Shown here piece after piece: positions 17,521 to 26,190 of a stretch of 64,000 nucleotides of DNA. Each line of letters starts with the position of its first letter. The first letter of the stretch is position 1. Origin of the DNA: an uncultured Collinsella sp. (GTDB lineage Bacteria > Actinomycetota > Coriobacteriia > Coriobacteriales > Coriobacteriaceae). The stretch lies in contig CAAFZX010000020.1 in assembly GCA_900767675.1 (NCBI GenBank), forward strand, positions 16,212 to 80,211, in the 5' to 3' direction. Position numbers and translations under genes: made by a program. The notes below the pieces were generated by a model. It was not told where the DNA came from, made no database searches, and worked only from the letters and a program-made list of their open reading frames with translations.

Positions 17521-18528
17521 ATGCTGTTCGATGTTTGGGGTAGCGATACCCTTATCCACTGGGCCGGCTGGGCCATGGTCTTTATTGGCCTGATCGTGCT
17601 CAACGAGGTCGGCCGCCGCACCAAGCTGGGCGCGGCAATCATCTTTGGCGTGGCTCCGCTGGCCATGACCATCTACTGCGTCGCCATCGCCATCGGCGTC
17701 TCACAGGGCGCCGAGTGGGCGCTCACCAACCCCACCCATGTGTACCAGAACAGCTGGTTCCACTACGCCAAGGTATACGCGGCGCTGGCCGGTTGCTGGG
17801 GCTTCATTGCCATTAAGTACCAGTGGGGAAAGATCGGTAAGGCGCATTGGTTCCGCGCGTGGCCGTTTGTAATCGTCGCCATCAACATCTTGATCGCCGT
17901 CGTGTCCGACTTCGAGAGCGCCTATCACTTCTTTGTCCTGGGCCAGTCCACTTGGGTCACCTCCGAAGGTGCTACGCAGCTGGCCGGCTGGAACAACGTG
18001 TTCAACGGCATCGCCGGTCTCATCAACATCTTCTGCATGACCGGTTGGTGGAGCGTCTACGCCTCCGAGGACAAGACCGATATGCTGTGGCCCGACATGA
18101 CCTGGGTCTACATCATCGCCTACGATATCTGGAACTTCTGCTACACCTACAACTGCCTGCCCACCCACTCCTGGTTCTGCGGCTTTGCGCTGCTGCTGGC
18201 GCCCACCGTCGCCGCCTTTATCTGGAACAAGGGCGGCTGGATCCAGAACCGCGCCTTTACGCTGGCCATTTGGTGCATGTTTGCCCAGGTGTTCCCGTAC
18301 TTCCAGGAGGAGTCCATCTTTGTGACCCACTCCACGCTCGACGCCGGCGCCGCTACCGCGGTCTCGATCGCCGCACTGGTCGCCAACGTCGCCGCAATCA
18401 TCTACATCGCCTACCGTGCCAAGAAGCTCGGCCGCAATCCCTACAAGCAGGATGTCTTTGAGGGCACCAGCGATTGGGAGAAGGCCACCGCTCGCCGCGC
18501 CAAGGTTGATTACGCGCACGCCGAGTAA
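17521..18528 (+). CDS. Polytopic membrane protein, DUF5692-like
   Basis: 335 residues with about nine or ten hydrophobic spans, many Trp and Tyr residues at span ends, and a charged cytoplasmic C terminus. By overall pattern I assign it, with moderate confidence, to the uncharacterised DUF5692 family. ATG at 17521 follows AAAGGAGAGCAGC. Same direction as the TetR gene and probably co-transcribed. The context suggests a membrane partner, transporter or sensor working with the divergent oxidoreductase, but no biochemical role can be read from the sequence. Confidence 0.75.
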   Translation: MLFDVWGSDTLIHWAGWAMVFIGLIVLNEVGRRTKLGAAIIFGVAPLAMTIYCVAIAIGVSQGAEWALTNPTHVYQNSWFHYAKVYAALAGCWGFIAIKYQWGKIGKAHWFRAWPFVIVAINILIAVVSDFESAYHFFVLGQSTWVTSEGATQLAGWNNVFNGIAGLINIFCMTGWWSVYASEDKTDMLWPDMTWVYIIAYDIWNFCYTYNCLPTHSWFCGFALLLAPTVAAFIWNKGGWIQNRAFTLAIWCMFAQVFPYFQEESIFVTHSTLDAGAATAVSIAALVANVAAIIYIAYRAKKLGRNPYKQDVFEGTSDWEKATARRAKVDYAHAE

Positions 18529-18598
18529 CGCGCCTGACGCAAACATCGCTTGGGTACGAAGCCGCATAACCGGCTCCGCGCAACTCAACGCATTGCAG

Positions 18599-18639
18599 AG
18601 CCCCCGGAATGTGATTCGTTCGCGTTCCGGGGGCTTTTT
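18599..18639 (+). terminator. Intrinsic terminator after the DUF5692-like gene
   Basis: Perfect 11-bp stem AGCCCCCGGAA (18599-18609) with TTCCGGGGGCT (18625-18635), then a T-run. Confidence 0.9.
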
Positions 18640-18761
18640 GCTGCCGCGAGGATGCGACTGAACGATGCGCTCGGGTTAAATCGGATCTTATATTTCGCAT
18701 GCGCTTTATATGGCTCCATTTTTGGGTACAGTGTTGTCCCGATATTGAGCTTGGGGGATAT

Positions 18762-20264
18762 ATGAAAGATGAGACGATGGGCCAAGAGGATGCGGCCCAA
18801 GATGCAGAAGCGTGTGCCGAGGCCCTGGAGAGCCTAGACCAGATCGCGCTGGCCGAGATTGCGTTTGACGATTCGAGCGTTGATGTGCTGGATGAGCCGG
18901 AAATCGAGGCGCAGCCCGATGATCAGGATGCAAAAGACGATGGCGCCGCGCCCACCGAAGACGAGGCGGGGCACGAGGAATCCGAATGCAAGGCCGACGA
19001 CCAGCCCGAATCTGACACGAGCGAGGAAACCATCTTGCTCGACAGCTTGCCGGCCGAAGATTCGCTGACCCGCGAGCTTCCCGGCCTGGGCTCCGCGCCT
19101 GCCGTGGACGAGACCATCGCCATGGGCGATATTCCCCTACCGTCCGTTCCTTCGGCACGCGAAGCCGAGGTTCGTCATCGTAAGATGCCGCCCAAGCGCC
19201 GCAACCTGATGGTTGCCGGCGTTGTGGCCGTCGCGCTCGTCGCCGGCGGCGCAGGCTATGCTGCCTGGAACGGATATCAGCAAGAGCAGGCTGCCGCTGT
19301 CGCCGCCAGTGCACACACGATGATGTCGGTGCAGATTGGCGTGCATGCCGCGGGCCTCGACTGTTCCGCCGGCTCCAAGATTCCCGTACAAGTGAGTGGC
19401 CAGGATTCTGACGGATCCTCCGTGAGCGAAACACTCTATGTTGACGAGCACGGCCGTGGCATCAAACTGCTACCCGGTGACTACACGCTCTCCATCGCTG
19501 CCTCCCCCATCGCGTCCGACGGCACCGTCTATACCGTGCCGACCACCAAGGCGCAGGTCACGATCAAGAGCGACGGACAGGACCTAAGCAGCCAGGCCGC
19601 CTTTAAGCTCAAGGTGCCTTCGGCCGACACGGTAACCGACGACCAGATCGATGCCGCCGCCAAATATGCCGAGGAGGGAGGCGCGAGCTCCGCCGCCACC
19701 GCCAAGGTGCTCCAGCAGGCGGCAACCGCGCGGCGCGACGCCGCCGTCAATGCCGTGAGCGCGCAAAAGGCACAGGCAGCCCGCGATGCTGACGCTCGCC
19801 ACAAGGCAACCGACCTCTACCAGCTCGATATCCCCGTCGAGTGGTACGGCAAGGTCGAGACTTGGCAAAATGGCAGCACGCTATGCATCTATCTTGCCGG
19901 CGACAGCGATACGCCGATTGTGACGCTCGTCGCGGTGCGCGAGGGCGAGAGCTTTACGCCCGATGAGGGCGATACGGTTTTGGGTGCGGCCAATCTAGGC
20001 AACGGTTATACCGTCTACGCCAGCGGCCCCGTCTATCCGTACGTGGTGCCCCAGACCATCAACGGACGGACGCAGAATCCCGTGTCAACCTACCCCATGG
20101 ACACGGCCATTGAGCTTGTCGAGCTCACGACCGGTAACCGCTACACCTATAGCCAGATCAAGAACGTACTGGTCGGCAAAGACGGCAAGGCAGACGCCGC
20201 GACCAAACTCGAGACCGACTACCTCGCCCAGATTCTCCTGCCGAGCATCAAGGCCCAGGACTAG
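18762..20264 (+). CDS. Single-span membrane protein of unknown function
   Basis: 500 residues from ATG 18762 behind GGGGGAT; the frame from 18699 has no ribosome site. Residues 1-130 are acidic and Glu/Asp/Ala-rich, probably a disordered cytoplasmic region. A basic patch (KMPPKRR) precedes one membrane span (about 147-168). The remainder is extracytoplasmic, with a beta-rich part (about 190-290), an Ala-rich helical part (about 300-350) and a C-terminal domain. No catalytic motif recognised. A role as an envelope or signalling-linked protein is only inference from topology. Convergent with the ATPase gene. Confidence 0.75.
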   Translation: MKDETMGQEDAAQDAEACAEALESLDQIALAEIAFDDSSVDVLDEPEIEAQPDDQDAKDDGAAPTEDEAGHEESECKADDQPESDTSEETILLDSLPAEDSLTRELPGLGSAPAVDETIAMGDIPLPSVPSAREAEVRHRKMPPKRRNLMVAGVVAVALVAGGAGYAAWNGYQQEQAAAVAASAHTMMSVQIGVHAAGLDCSAGSKIPVQVSGQDSDGSSVSETLYVDEHGRGIKLLPGDYTLSIAASPIASDGTVYTVPTTKAQVTIKSDGQDLSSQAAFKLKVPSADTVTDDQIDAAAKYAEEGGASSAATAKVLQQAATARRDAAVNAVSAQKAQAARDADARHKATDLYQLDIPVEWYGKVETWQNGSTLCIYLAGDSDTPIVTLVAVREGESFTPDEGDTVLGAANLGNGYTVYASGPVYPYVVPQTINGRTQNPVSTYPMDTAIELVELTTGNRYTYSQIKNVLVGKDGKADAATKLETDYLAQILLPSIKAQD

Positions 20265-20308
20265 CGGACCATGACACCTGAGTCCTGGCCTCGCAAATCC
20301 ATAGACGA

Positions 20309-21661
20309 TTAGGAAAGGAGCCACTTCCATGCGGGCACAGCATGTACCACGCCGTGTTTGCATGGAATATCGGCCTGCTCATCCATGGTAACGATTACCG
20401 ACTCGCCAAGATCAAACTGGGCCATCGCGGCATCGAGCGCGGCAATTTCGCGCTCGCGCGTTTTCTCGCTTGTCATATCCACACTTACCTGAATCAGGCC
20501 GTAAGCCTGCATGAGCAGTGCATCCCCAGCCACAAAGTCCACCTCATGGCTTTTATTCTTATCTTTAATCAGCAGGCGGCAAACCGAACCGGGCCGCACG
20601 GCGGGGGTCCTTCTTCTGAGCGCATTGAACACCGCGGTCTCGAGCCTCTGACCATGATCCAATGCCGATGCGGGGGAGAACGCTCCGAACATCGCAGGAT
20701 CGACGGCGTAGACCTTAGACGCAGACCGCGTATTATTTGCAAGCGAACGCGTGAACTCCGGCACCGAAAACAGCAGGTAGGCGTCCTCGTAATACTCAAG
20801 TAAGTCGCTGAGCGTATTTCGACTGACGGATATCTGTCTGCTCTTGAACTCGTTGTACACTTTGTTCACTGACAGCTCTCGTCCCGAAGATGCCATGCAC
20901 CGCGCCAGAAACAGCGAGGCCAAACGGGGGTTCTTGACGTCGTAACGTTCAACGACGTCCATGGCGACCGTTCGCGACGCATATTCCTGTAGCAGCTGAA
21001 TCGCGTCTGCGGGCGTCTGCTCAAGTGTCGCGATGAATCCCCCTCGCTCGAGATATCCGATCAGATGATGTCGAAGCAGTGCTGCATCGCTCGATGAAAA
21101 GGGTGCATCCGGCTCAGGAACGCTCCCCGTCTTATATCGGACGTATTCCGAAAAACTCAACGGAAAAAGCTCTCGCACAAGAGAACGGCCCCTGAACTCG
21201 CTCTTAAGTTCTGAGGACAGCATCTTAGAAGAAGATCCCGTCACGTAAACGGTCGCCTTCTCCGTATCGACCACGCGTCGCAGAAACGCACCCCATTCGG
21301 GTATTTCCTGGATCTCGTCAAAGAAAAGGTAGGCGCCCTCGCCTCGAGCAGCAGGATATAGTGCATAGAATGTATCGAGCACGTCCGCTAGTAGCGATGG
21401 CTCATACGGACGCAAGCGCTCATCCTCAAAATTGAAATATAGCATCCGGTCAAGCTCGACGCCTTGGCCCTGAAGCCGCCGTATCTCCTGATACAGGCGA
21501 TACGTCTTTCCACAACGACGGGCGCCCACAATCACATATACGATGTTGTCGCGCTTTGGCTCCTGCGGGTTGCCCAGATCAAGGTCGCGCTCAAAGACCT
21601 GCGGAACCCCCTGCTGTTCAAAGTCCTTTATTTTCTGGGCGATCAAGTCGTTGAATGCCAT
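20309..21661 (-). CDS. AAA_14 / DUF4143 family ATPase
   Basis: 450 residues. N-terminal ATPase with Walker A GARRCGKT, Walker B YLFFDEIQEIPEW and sensor TGSSS, then a DUF4143-type C-terminal domain ending in a restriction-endonuclease-like segment (HEVDFVAGD). Such ATPases are common accessory genes in gut bacteria and often lie alone; their biological role is not settled. Composition here is lower in GC than neighbouring genes, and a 22-bp inverted repeat and a tRNA-like fragment lie just upstream. All three hint at horizontal acquisition. Confidence 0.88.
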   Translation of the reverse strand: MAFNDLIAQKIKDFEQQGVPQVFERDLDLGNPQEPKRDNIVYVIVGARRCGKTYRLYQEIRRLQGQGVELDRMLYFNFEDERLRPYEPSLLADVLDTFYALYPAARGEGAYLFFDEIQEIPEWGAFLRRVVDTEKATVYVTGSSSKMLSSELKSEFRGRSLVRELFPLSFSEYVRYKTGSVPEPDAPFSSSDAALLRHHLIGYLERGGFIATLEQTPADAIQLLQEYASRTVAMDVVERYDVKNPRLASLFLARCMASSGRELSVNKVYNEFKSRQISVSRNTLSDLLEYYEDAYLLFSVPEFTRSLANNTRSASKVYAVDPAMFGAFSPASALDHGQRLETAVFNALRRRTPAVRPGSVCRLLIKDKNKSHEVDFVAGDALLMQAYGLIQVSVDMTSEKTREREIAALDAAMAQFDLGESVIVTMDEQADIPCKHGVVHAVPAWKWLLS

Positions 21662-21670
21662 GATTCTCCA

Positions 21671-21728
21671 ATCTTGCTCTCTAGCTAATCAAAATTATAG
21701 CGATTCTTGATTAATTAGAGAGCAAGAT
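21671..21728 (-). repeat. 22-bp inverted repeat upstream of the ATPase gene
   Basis: Arms ATCTTGCTCTCTAGCTAATC.. (21671-21692) and 21707-21728 match at 20 of 22 positions around a 14-nt AT-rich centre. It lies 10 bp upstream of the ATPase start codon, covering its likely promoter: a possible operator, or a structured leader. Confidence 0.6.
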
Positions 21729-21779
21729 AATGTCTGACTTGATTAACACTTAAGCAAGTTTTTTCACTATTACTGCTCG

Positions 21780-21838
21780 AAGGATGCCGAGTGGCTGAGA
21801 GGACAACCAAGCTCGAATGCGACTCCCTGGACAGTCGA
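21780..21838 (+). pseudogene. tRNA-Ser-like 5' fragment
   Basis: Contains TGCCGAGTGGCTGAGAGG, typical of a tRNA-Ser D-arm, then an arm CGACT/AGTCG around an 8-nt loop holding TGGA. The loop is one base too long, and no T-arm or acceptor 3' strand follows, so it cannot be a working tRNA. Possibly the remnant of a tRNA-Ser(GGA) used as an integration site. Confidence 0.35.
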
Positions 21839-21840
21839 TT

Positions 21841-21872
21841 TGGGACGGGACTTTTTTGACTACCCCGTCCCA
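21841..21872. repeat. Short hairpin TGGGACGGG/CCCGTCCCA
   Basis: 9-bp perfect arms (21841-21849 and 21864-21872) around a T-rich loop ending TGACTAC. It lies between the tRNA-like fragment and the small ORF and resembles the other GGGAC-containing palindromes. Confidence 0.55.
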
Positions 21873-21905
21873 GAAAATCATCGCCAAATTAGCTACTTGA
21901 TGCAA

Positions 21906-22079
21906 TTAGCGCCACGGGTCAGCTTCGAACATCGGCTCGCGCTCGGGGCGGCGATCGCTGTAGGGATCGTAGCCGTCATCGTCCTCGTTCTCGGCACGGA
22001 TGTAGGGGTCGCGCGGCTTGGGCGCCGGTTTGGACGTGGGCCTGGGCGCCGGCGCGCTTGTCTTGATCTCGTCTTTCAT
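21906..22079 (-). CDS. Small acidic Pro-rich protein, 57 residues
   Basis: An AAGGAG lies 8 nt before the ATG at 22079; a second ATG at 22085 is too close to it. The product starts MKDEIKTSAP, has a Pro/Lys-rich middle and an acidic stretch (ENEDDDGYD), and ends EADPWR. No membrane segment, Cys or known motif. It is downstream of clpB on the same strand but separated from it by a terminator. The start signal and codon-like composition support a real gene; function unknown. Confidence 0.6.
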   Translation of the reverse strand: MKDEIKTSAPAPRPTSKPAPKPRDPYIRAENEDDDGYDPYSDRRPEREPMFEADPWR

Positions 22080-22132
22080 CTGCATAGCTCCTTACATCGC
22101 ATCCGCTCAACATCATCGATTGTCGCACGAAA

Positions 22133-22166
22133 AAGGGCGGCGGACCCGATTGGATCCGCCGCCCTT
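22133..22166 (-). terminator. Intrinsic terminator after clpB
   Basis: 12-bp perfect stem AAGGGCGGCGGA (22133-22144) with TCCGCCGCCCTT (22155-22166), followed on the minus strand by TTTTCGTGC. Confidence 0.85.
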
Positions 22167-22209
22167 GGCGTTTTGCGATGAGGGGCGGTTTTAAAGCCGG
22201 CCCCAAAAT

Positions 22210-24837
22210 CTACTCGGCATCGGGAACCTCGTAGGTGGCCGCCGGCGTGTTGTCGCACACGACGGTAAAGCCGCCGTCCTTGTCGACATCGACCGTCACC
22301 TGATCACCCTCGCGCACCGTGCCGTCGATGATAGCGGCCGCGATGGCATCCACGACCTCGCGCTGCACCAGACGCTTGAGCGGACGGGCGCCAAAGACCG
22401 GGTCCAGGCCGCCCACGGCGAGCATCTGCTTGGCCGCCGGGGTGATGGCAAGCGTCATGCGCTCCTTAGCCAGGCGTGCGCGGACGTCGGCAAGCTGGAT
22501 GTCGACGATCTTCTCGATCTGCGCCATGCCGAGCGGATGGAACACCACGATATCGTCGATACGGTTGAGGAACTCGGGGCGGAAGGTCTGAGCCATGGCC
22601 GCGTCGACCTGATGGCGCATCTCTTCCTCGTCCTTGCCCGAAAGCTCGGCGATAGCCTTGGAGCCCACGTTGCTCGTCATGATGATGATCGTGTTCTTAA
22701 AGGACACCTGGCGACCCTGGCCGTCGGTCAGGCGGCCGTCGTCGAGCACCTGCAGCAGCACGTTGAAGACATCCGGATGGGCCTTCTCCATCTCGTCGAG
22801 CAAGATCACGGAGTACGGACGACGGCGCACGGCCTCGGTGAGCTGGCCGCCCTCGTCGTAACCCACGTATCCCGGGGGCGCACCGATCAGACGCTGGACG
22901 CTGAATTTCTCCATGTACTCGGACATGTCGATACGCACGAGCGCGCGCTCGTCATCGAACAGGCACTCGGCCAGCGCCTTGGCGAGCTCTGTCTTGCCCA
23001 CGCCGGTGGGGCCCAGGAAGAAGAAACTGCCGATGGGCTTGTCCGGATCGGAGAGGCCCGCACGGCTGCGACGCACAGCCGCGGCGACGGCGGAGACGGC
23101 CTCGTCCTGACCGATGACGCGCTTATGCAGCTCGCCCTCCAGGCCCTTCAGCTTGTCGAGCTCGCCCTGCATCATCTTGGACACGGGCACGCCGGTCCAG
23201 GCGCTCACGACCTCGGCGATCTCATCGGAAGTCACCTGTTCGTTGAGGCCCTCGCCGTCCTGCTGCTTTTGTGCCTCGAGCGCAGCCTCGGAATCGGCAA
23301 TCTGCTGCTGCAGGCCCGGGATCACGGAGTAGCGCAACTCGGATGCACGGCCCAGGTCGCCGTTGCGCGTCGCGCGCTCCTCTTCGCTCTTGGCCTCGTC
23401 AAGCTGGCCCTTAAGCTCCTGCACGTGGTCGATGGCGTTCTTCTGGTTGAGCCAGCCGGCCTTTTGCACGTTGAGCTTTTCCTGAATCTCGGCGATCTCC
23501 TGGCGCAGGGCTTCCAGACGCTCCTTGGAGGCGTCGTCGGTCTCCTTCATAAGCGCCTGCTCCTCGATCTGCAGCTGGGTGAGCTGACGCGTGGTGGCGT
23601 CGATCTCGACCGGCATGCTGTCGAGCTCCATGCGTAGGCGGCTTGCCGCCTCATCGACCAGGTCGATGGCCTTGTCGGGCAGGAAGCGGTCGGCGATGTA
23701 GCGATCGGAGAGGTCGGCAGCTGCCACGAGCGCGCTATCGGTGATATGCACGCCGTGGAAGATCTCGTACTTCTCCTTGAGGCCACGCAGGATCGAGATG
23801 GTGTCCTCGACGGTAGGCTCGCTGACCATTACGGTCTGGAAACGACGTGCGAGCGCCGCGTCCTTCTCGATGTACTTGCGGTATTCGTCGAGCGTAGTCG
23901 CGCCGATCGCGTGCAAGTCACCACGGGCGAGCGCCGGCTTGAGGATGTTGCCGGCGTCCATGGAGCCTTCGGTGGCACCCGCGCCCACGATGGTGTGGAG
24001 CTCATCGATGAACAGGATGACCTTGCCTTCGGACTTTTGCACTTCTTTGAGCACGGCCTTCAAGCGGTCCTCGAACTCGCCGCGGTACTTGGCGCCGGCG
24101 ACCAGCGCGCTCATGTCGAGCTCGATGAGGTCGCGGTCGCGCAGGGTGCTCGGCACGTCGCCGGCCACGATACGCTGGGCGATGCCCTCGACGATGGCCG
24201 TCTTGCCGACGCCCGGCTCGCCGATGAGCACGGGGTTGTTCTTGGTGCGACGGGACAGGACCTGGATGGTACGACGGATCTCGTCGGTACGACCGATGAC
24301 AGGGTCGAGCTTGCCGGCGCGGGCGAGGTCGCAGATGTTGCGACCGTACTGCTCCAGCGCCTCAAACTGCGTCTTGTCCTCGGCAGACGTCACGCGGTCA
24401 TCGCCGCGCAGCTCCTCGTAGACTTGCTCGATGCGCTCCTTGGTCACGCCGGCGTCGCGCAGAACGCGGCCGGCCTCGCCCTTGTCCTCGGCAAGCGCCA
24501 TCAGCAGATGCTCGGTCACCACAAAGCTGTCGCCCATCTTGGTGGCCTTCTTCTCGGCCTTTTCGATGACGCGGACGAGCTCGTTGGACAGGCCCATCTG
24601 CTGACCCTCGCCCGAAACCTTGGGCGCGTGGTCGATGGCATCTTGTGTGGAGCGTGCGAGCTGGGCCGGGTCGGCACCGATGCGCTCGATGATCACGGAG
24701 ATATTGCGCTCGCCGGCACCGAGCAGGGCGGACAGCAGGTGAATCGGCTCCACCGCGCCGGCCTGCGCGTCGGCAGCCACGCTCATGGCGGTCTGCAGCG
24801 CCTCGCGCGACGTCATTGCTAGCTTATCGATTCTCAT
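22210..24837 (-). CDS. clpB: ClpB disaggregase (Hsp100)
   Basis: 875 residues, the usual length. Domains in order: Clp N domain (1-145), AAA-1 with Walker A GEPGVGKTA (about 205), the long coiled-coil middle domain that is diagnostic of ClpB (about 400-525), AAA-2 with GPTGVGKTE (about 610), and the C-terminal D2-small domain. It works with DnaK/DnaJ/GrpE to extract polypeptides from aggregates. ATG at 24837 preceded by AGAGGTGA. Its promoter carries the same operator as the dnaK operon, so both are probably repressed by HspR. Confidence 0.97.
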   Translation of the reverse strand: MRIDKLAMTSREALQTAMSVAADAQAGAVEPIHLLSALLGAGERNISVIIERIGADPAQLARSTQDAIDHAPKVSGEGQQMGLSNELVRVIEKAEKKATKMGDSFVVTEHLLMALAEDKGEAGRVLRDAGVTKERIEQVYEELRGDDRVTSAEDKTQFEALEQYGRNICDLARAGKLDPVIGRTDEIRRTIQVLSRRTKNNPVLIGEPGVGKTAIVEGIAQRIVAGDVPSTLRDRDLIELDMSALVAGAKYRGEFEDRLKAVLKEVQKSEGKVILFIDELHTIVGAGATEGSMDAGNILKPALARGDLHAIGATTLDEYRKYIEKDAALARRFQTVMVSEPTVEDTISILRGLKEKYEIFHGVHITDSALVAAADLSDRYIADRFLPDKAIDLVDEAASRLRMELDSMPVEIDATTRQLTQLQIEEQALMKETDDASKERLEALRQEIAEIQEKLNVQKAGWLNQKNAIDHVQELKGQLDEAKSEEERATRNGDLGRASELRYSVIPGLQQQIADSEAALEAQKQQDGEGLNEQVTSDEIAEVVSAWTGVPVSKMMQGELDKLKGLEGELHKRVIGQDEAVSAVAAAVRRSRAGLSDPDKPIGSFFFLGPTGVGKTELAKALAECLFDDERALVRIDMSEYMEKFSVQRLIGAPPGYVGYDEGGQLTEAVRRRPYSVILLDEMEKAHPDVFNVLLQVLDDGRLTDGQGRQVSFKNTIIIMTSNVGSKAIAELSGKDEEEMRHQVDAAMAQTFRPEFLNRIDDIVVFHPLGMAQIEKIVDIQLADVRARLAKERMTLAITPAAKQMLAVGGLDPVFGARPLKRLVQREVVDAIAAAIIDGTVREGDQVTVDVDKDGGFTVVCDNTPAATYEVPDAE

Positions 24838-24926
24838 GGAATCACCTCTCTTGGGGCGGCCGCCCTACGGGGCGGCTTCACGTTGTTCGAGAAGTATTGT
24901 TGCCAGCTTTGTACGATCTTATACAC

Positions 24927-24953
24927 AAATCTAAGTCTCTATATATAAGATTT
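24927..24953 (-). promoter_or_regulatory. Candidate HspR operator at the clpB promoter
   Basis: Two arms AAATCTAAGT (24927-24936) and TATAAGATTT (24944-24953) separated by 7 bp. Both arms and the spacing are identical to the site at 34216-34242 upstream of dnaK; only the spacer differs. Spacing equals the HAIR box (CTTGAGT-N7-ACTCAAG) but the arm sequence differs. A possible -10 (TATAAG, minus strand) lies at 24918-24923, so the operator covers the -35/spacer region. Confidence 0.8.
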
Positions 24954-25015
24954 TCTGAGTGATTGAAAGATAGGGAGCAGGCGCGCTCACCCGCTACAGC
25001 CTCGTCCCCTTACTA

Positions 25016-25232
25016 TCTCAATCTGTAACATCTAGCGGCTGTTTCTGGCTCCAGATGTTACAGATCGAGACGAATTGTTCAGCGGCGCCCGTTTGTCTCA
25101 ATCTGTAACATCTAGTCGGCAAATAGAGCTCTATCTGTTACAAATCGAGACGAACAGAAAACACCCGGATCAAGAATCTAAATCTGTAACACCAAGCCCT
25201 CTTTTAGCGGCCAAGATGTTACAAATCGAGAC
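25016..25232. repeat. Three tandem palindromic units (TGTAACATCT type)
   Basis: Units at 25016-25071, 25095-25151 and 25176-25232. Each has a left arm like GTCTCAATCTGTAACATCT and a right arm like AGATGTTACAGATCGAGAC around an 18-22 nt centre that differs between units. The third unit is the most degenerate. There is no coding potential. Confidence 0.85.
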
Positions 25233-25241
25233 AGACCGAAA

Positions 25242-25276
25242 ACCACCACAAAGAGGACAGGTACCTTTGTGGTGGT
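25242..25276. repeat. Family C palindrome (ACCACCACAAAG type), copy 1
   Basis: Arms ACCACCACAAAG and CTTTGTGGTGGT around a centre containing GGACAGG, 8 nt 3' of the next minus-strand gene's stop codon. Confidence 0.8.
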
Positions 25277-25284
25277 CGCGGTCT

Positions 25285-25956
25285 CTACTCCTTCGCCGAA
25301 CCCGTACTTCCCGATTCGACGGTCCAGGGCATCTCATCCTCGAACAGCCATGTACGGGCAGACCCACTATCGCGTGCAGTCTGTGGGTCGGGCAAGCAGG
25401 TCTGTTCATAGGCATCCTGAATGCACTGACCCATGAAATCGTTGAGCTCGGTCTGGTTGCCCTCCATGACATAGGCGACATCGCCGTCCAAGATGTAGAT
25501 ACCCGGCCCCTCATTGCCCTCGTAGCCGGGATCGTACGAAACATCACATAACTTGGCGCCATTCGCGGTGTCCAACTCGATGGACGAGCGGCATCCGCCA
25601 ACCATGTCGTTCGCTTTTGCCCGATAGGACGCATATCCATACCAGCGCTTAAAGGTTTTGCCCCTGAGCAGCTCGGACGCCCTGTCGATCAGACTAGAAT
25701 CCGTGGTATAGCGCATAGCCCCAAGCTGAATATGTGGATAATTACTAATGCCCAGCGCAGCCGGTTGCTCATCAAAATCAACGGTAATGGTCTCAGGCTT
25801 GTCGTCGCCGGTCAGAAGTTCGACAGATTGAGTCACAGGCTTGACCACCGGCTCCGTCACCGCAGCAGGTAGAAACGCCATGCCGACAGCGCCCATGCCA
25901 ACCACAGTGATCGCAAGCGCCAAGACAATCAATCCAATACGGGCAGAACGGCTCAC
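25285..25956 (-). CDS. Membrane-anchored or exported protein of unknown function
   Basis: 223 residues if started at the GTG at 25956, which has GGGGTG upstream; a GTG at 25995 would add 13 residues but has no ribosome site. An N-terminal hydrophobic segment (about 5-30) acts as signal or anchor. The mature region holds three Cys residues (in GGCRSS, KLCDVS and GQCIQD) plus a later one, which could form disulfides outside the cell. No family recognised. Flanked on both sides by family C palindromes. Confidence 0.65.
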   Translation of the reverse strand: MSRSARIGLIVLALAITVVGMGAVGMAFLPAAVTEPVVKPVTQSVELLTGDDKPETITVDFDEQPAALGISNYPHIQLGAMRYTTDSSLIDRASELLRGKTFKRWYGYASYRAKANDMVGGCRSSIELDTANGAKLCDVSYDPGYEGNEGPGIYILDGDVAYVMEGNQTELNDFMGQCIQDAYEQTCLPDPQTARDSGSARTWLFEDEMPWTVESGSTGSAKE

Positions 25957-26045
25957 GGCAAAACACCCCACAATGCAAACCTTCGCCACCTGCACTAATG
26001 ATACCGCCAGCTAACACTATTACCAAAAGAAGCCGCGCGCTCCTC

Positions 26046-26080
26046 ACCACCACAAAGGGGACAGGCACCTTTGTGGTGGT
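26046..26080. repeat. Family C palindrome, copy 2
   Basis: 13-bp perfect arms ACCACCACAAAGG and CCTTTGTGGTGGT around GGACAGGCA. Lies between the two divergent small exported-protein genes. Confidence 0.85.
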
Positions 26081-26190
26081 TTTCGACGCTAACGGTCGAC
26101 CATCTCGCGCCTTGAGATTAAACTTGAATTGTTCTCTGAACATATCCATTTCTGCCTATCCTCAACAGATCTTTGTCTCGAGGAGCGCAT

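Noticed and set aside
21780..21838. Functional tRNA-Ser
   Set aside because: The anticodon loop is one base too long and the T-arm and acceptor 3' strand are missing; kept only as a low-confidence fragment.
21840..22181. 113-codon plus-strand ORF
   Set aside because: No ribosome site, covers a hairpin and the clpB terminator, and the opposite strand has a better-supported small gene.
25016..25232. Possible CRISPR array
   Set aside because: Only three units, each itself a palindrome with a diverged arm sequence; no constant direct repeat with unique spacers and no cas genes.
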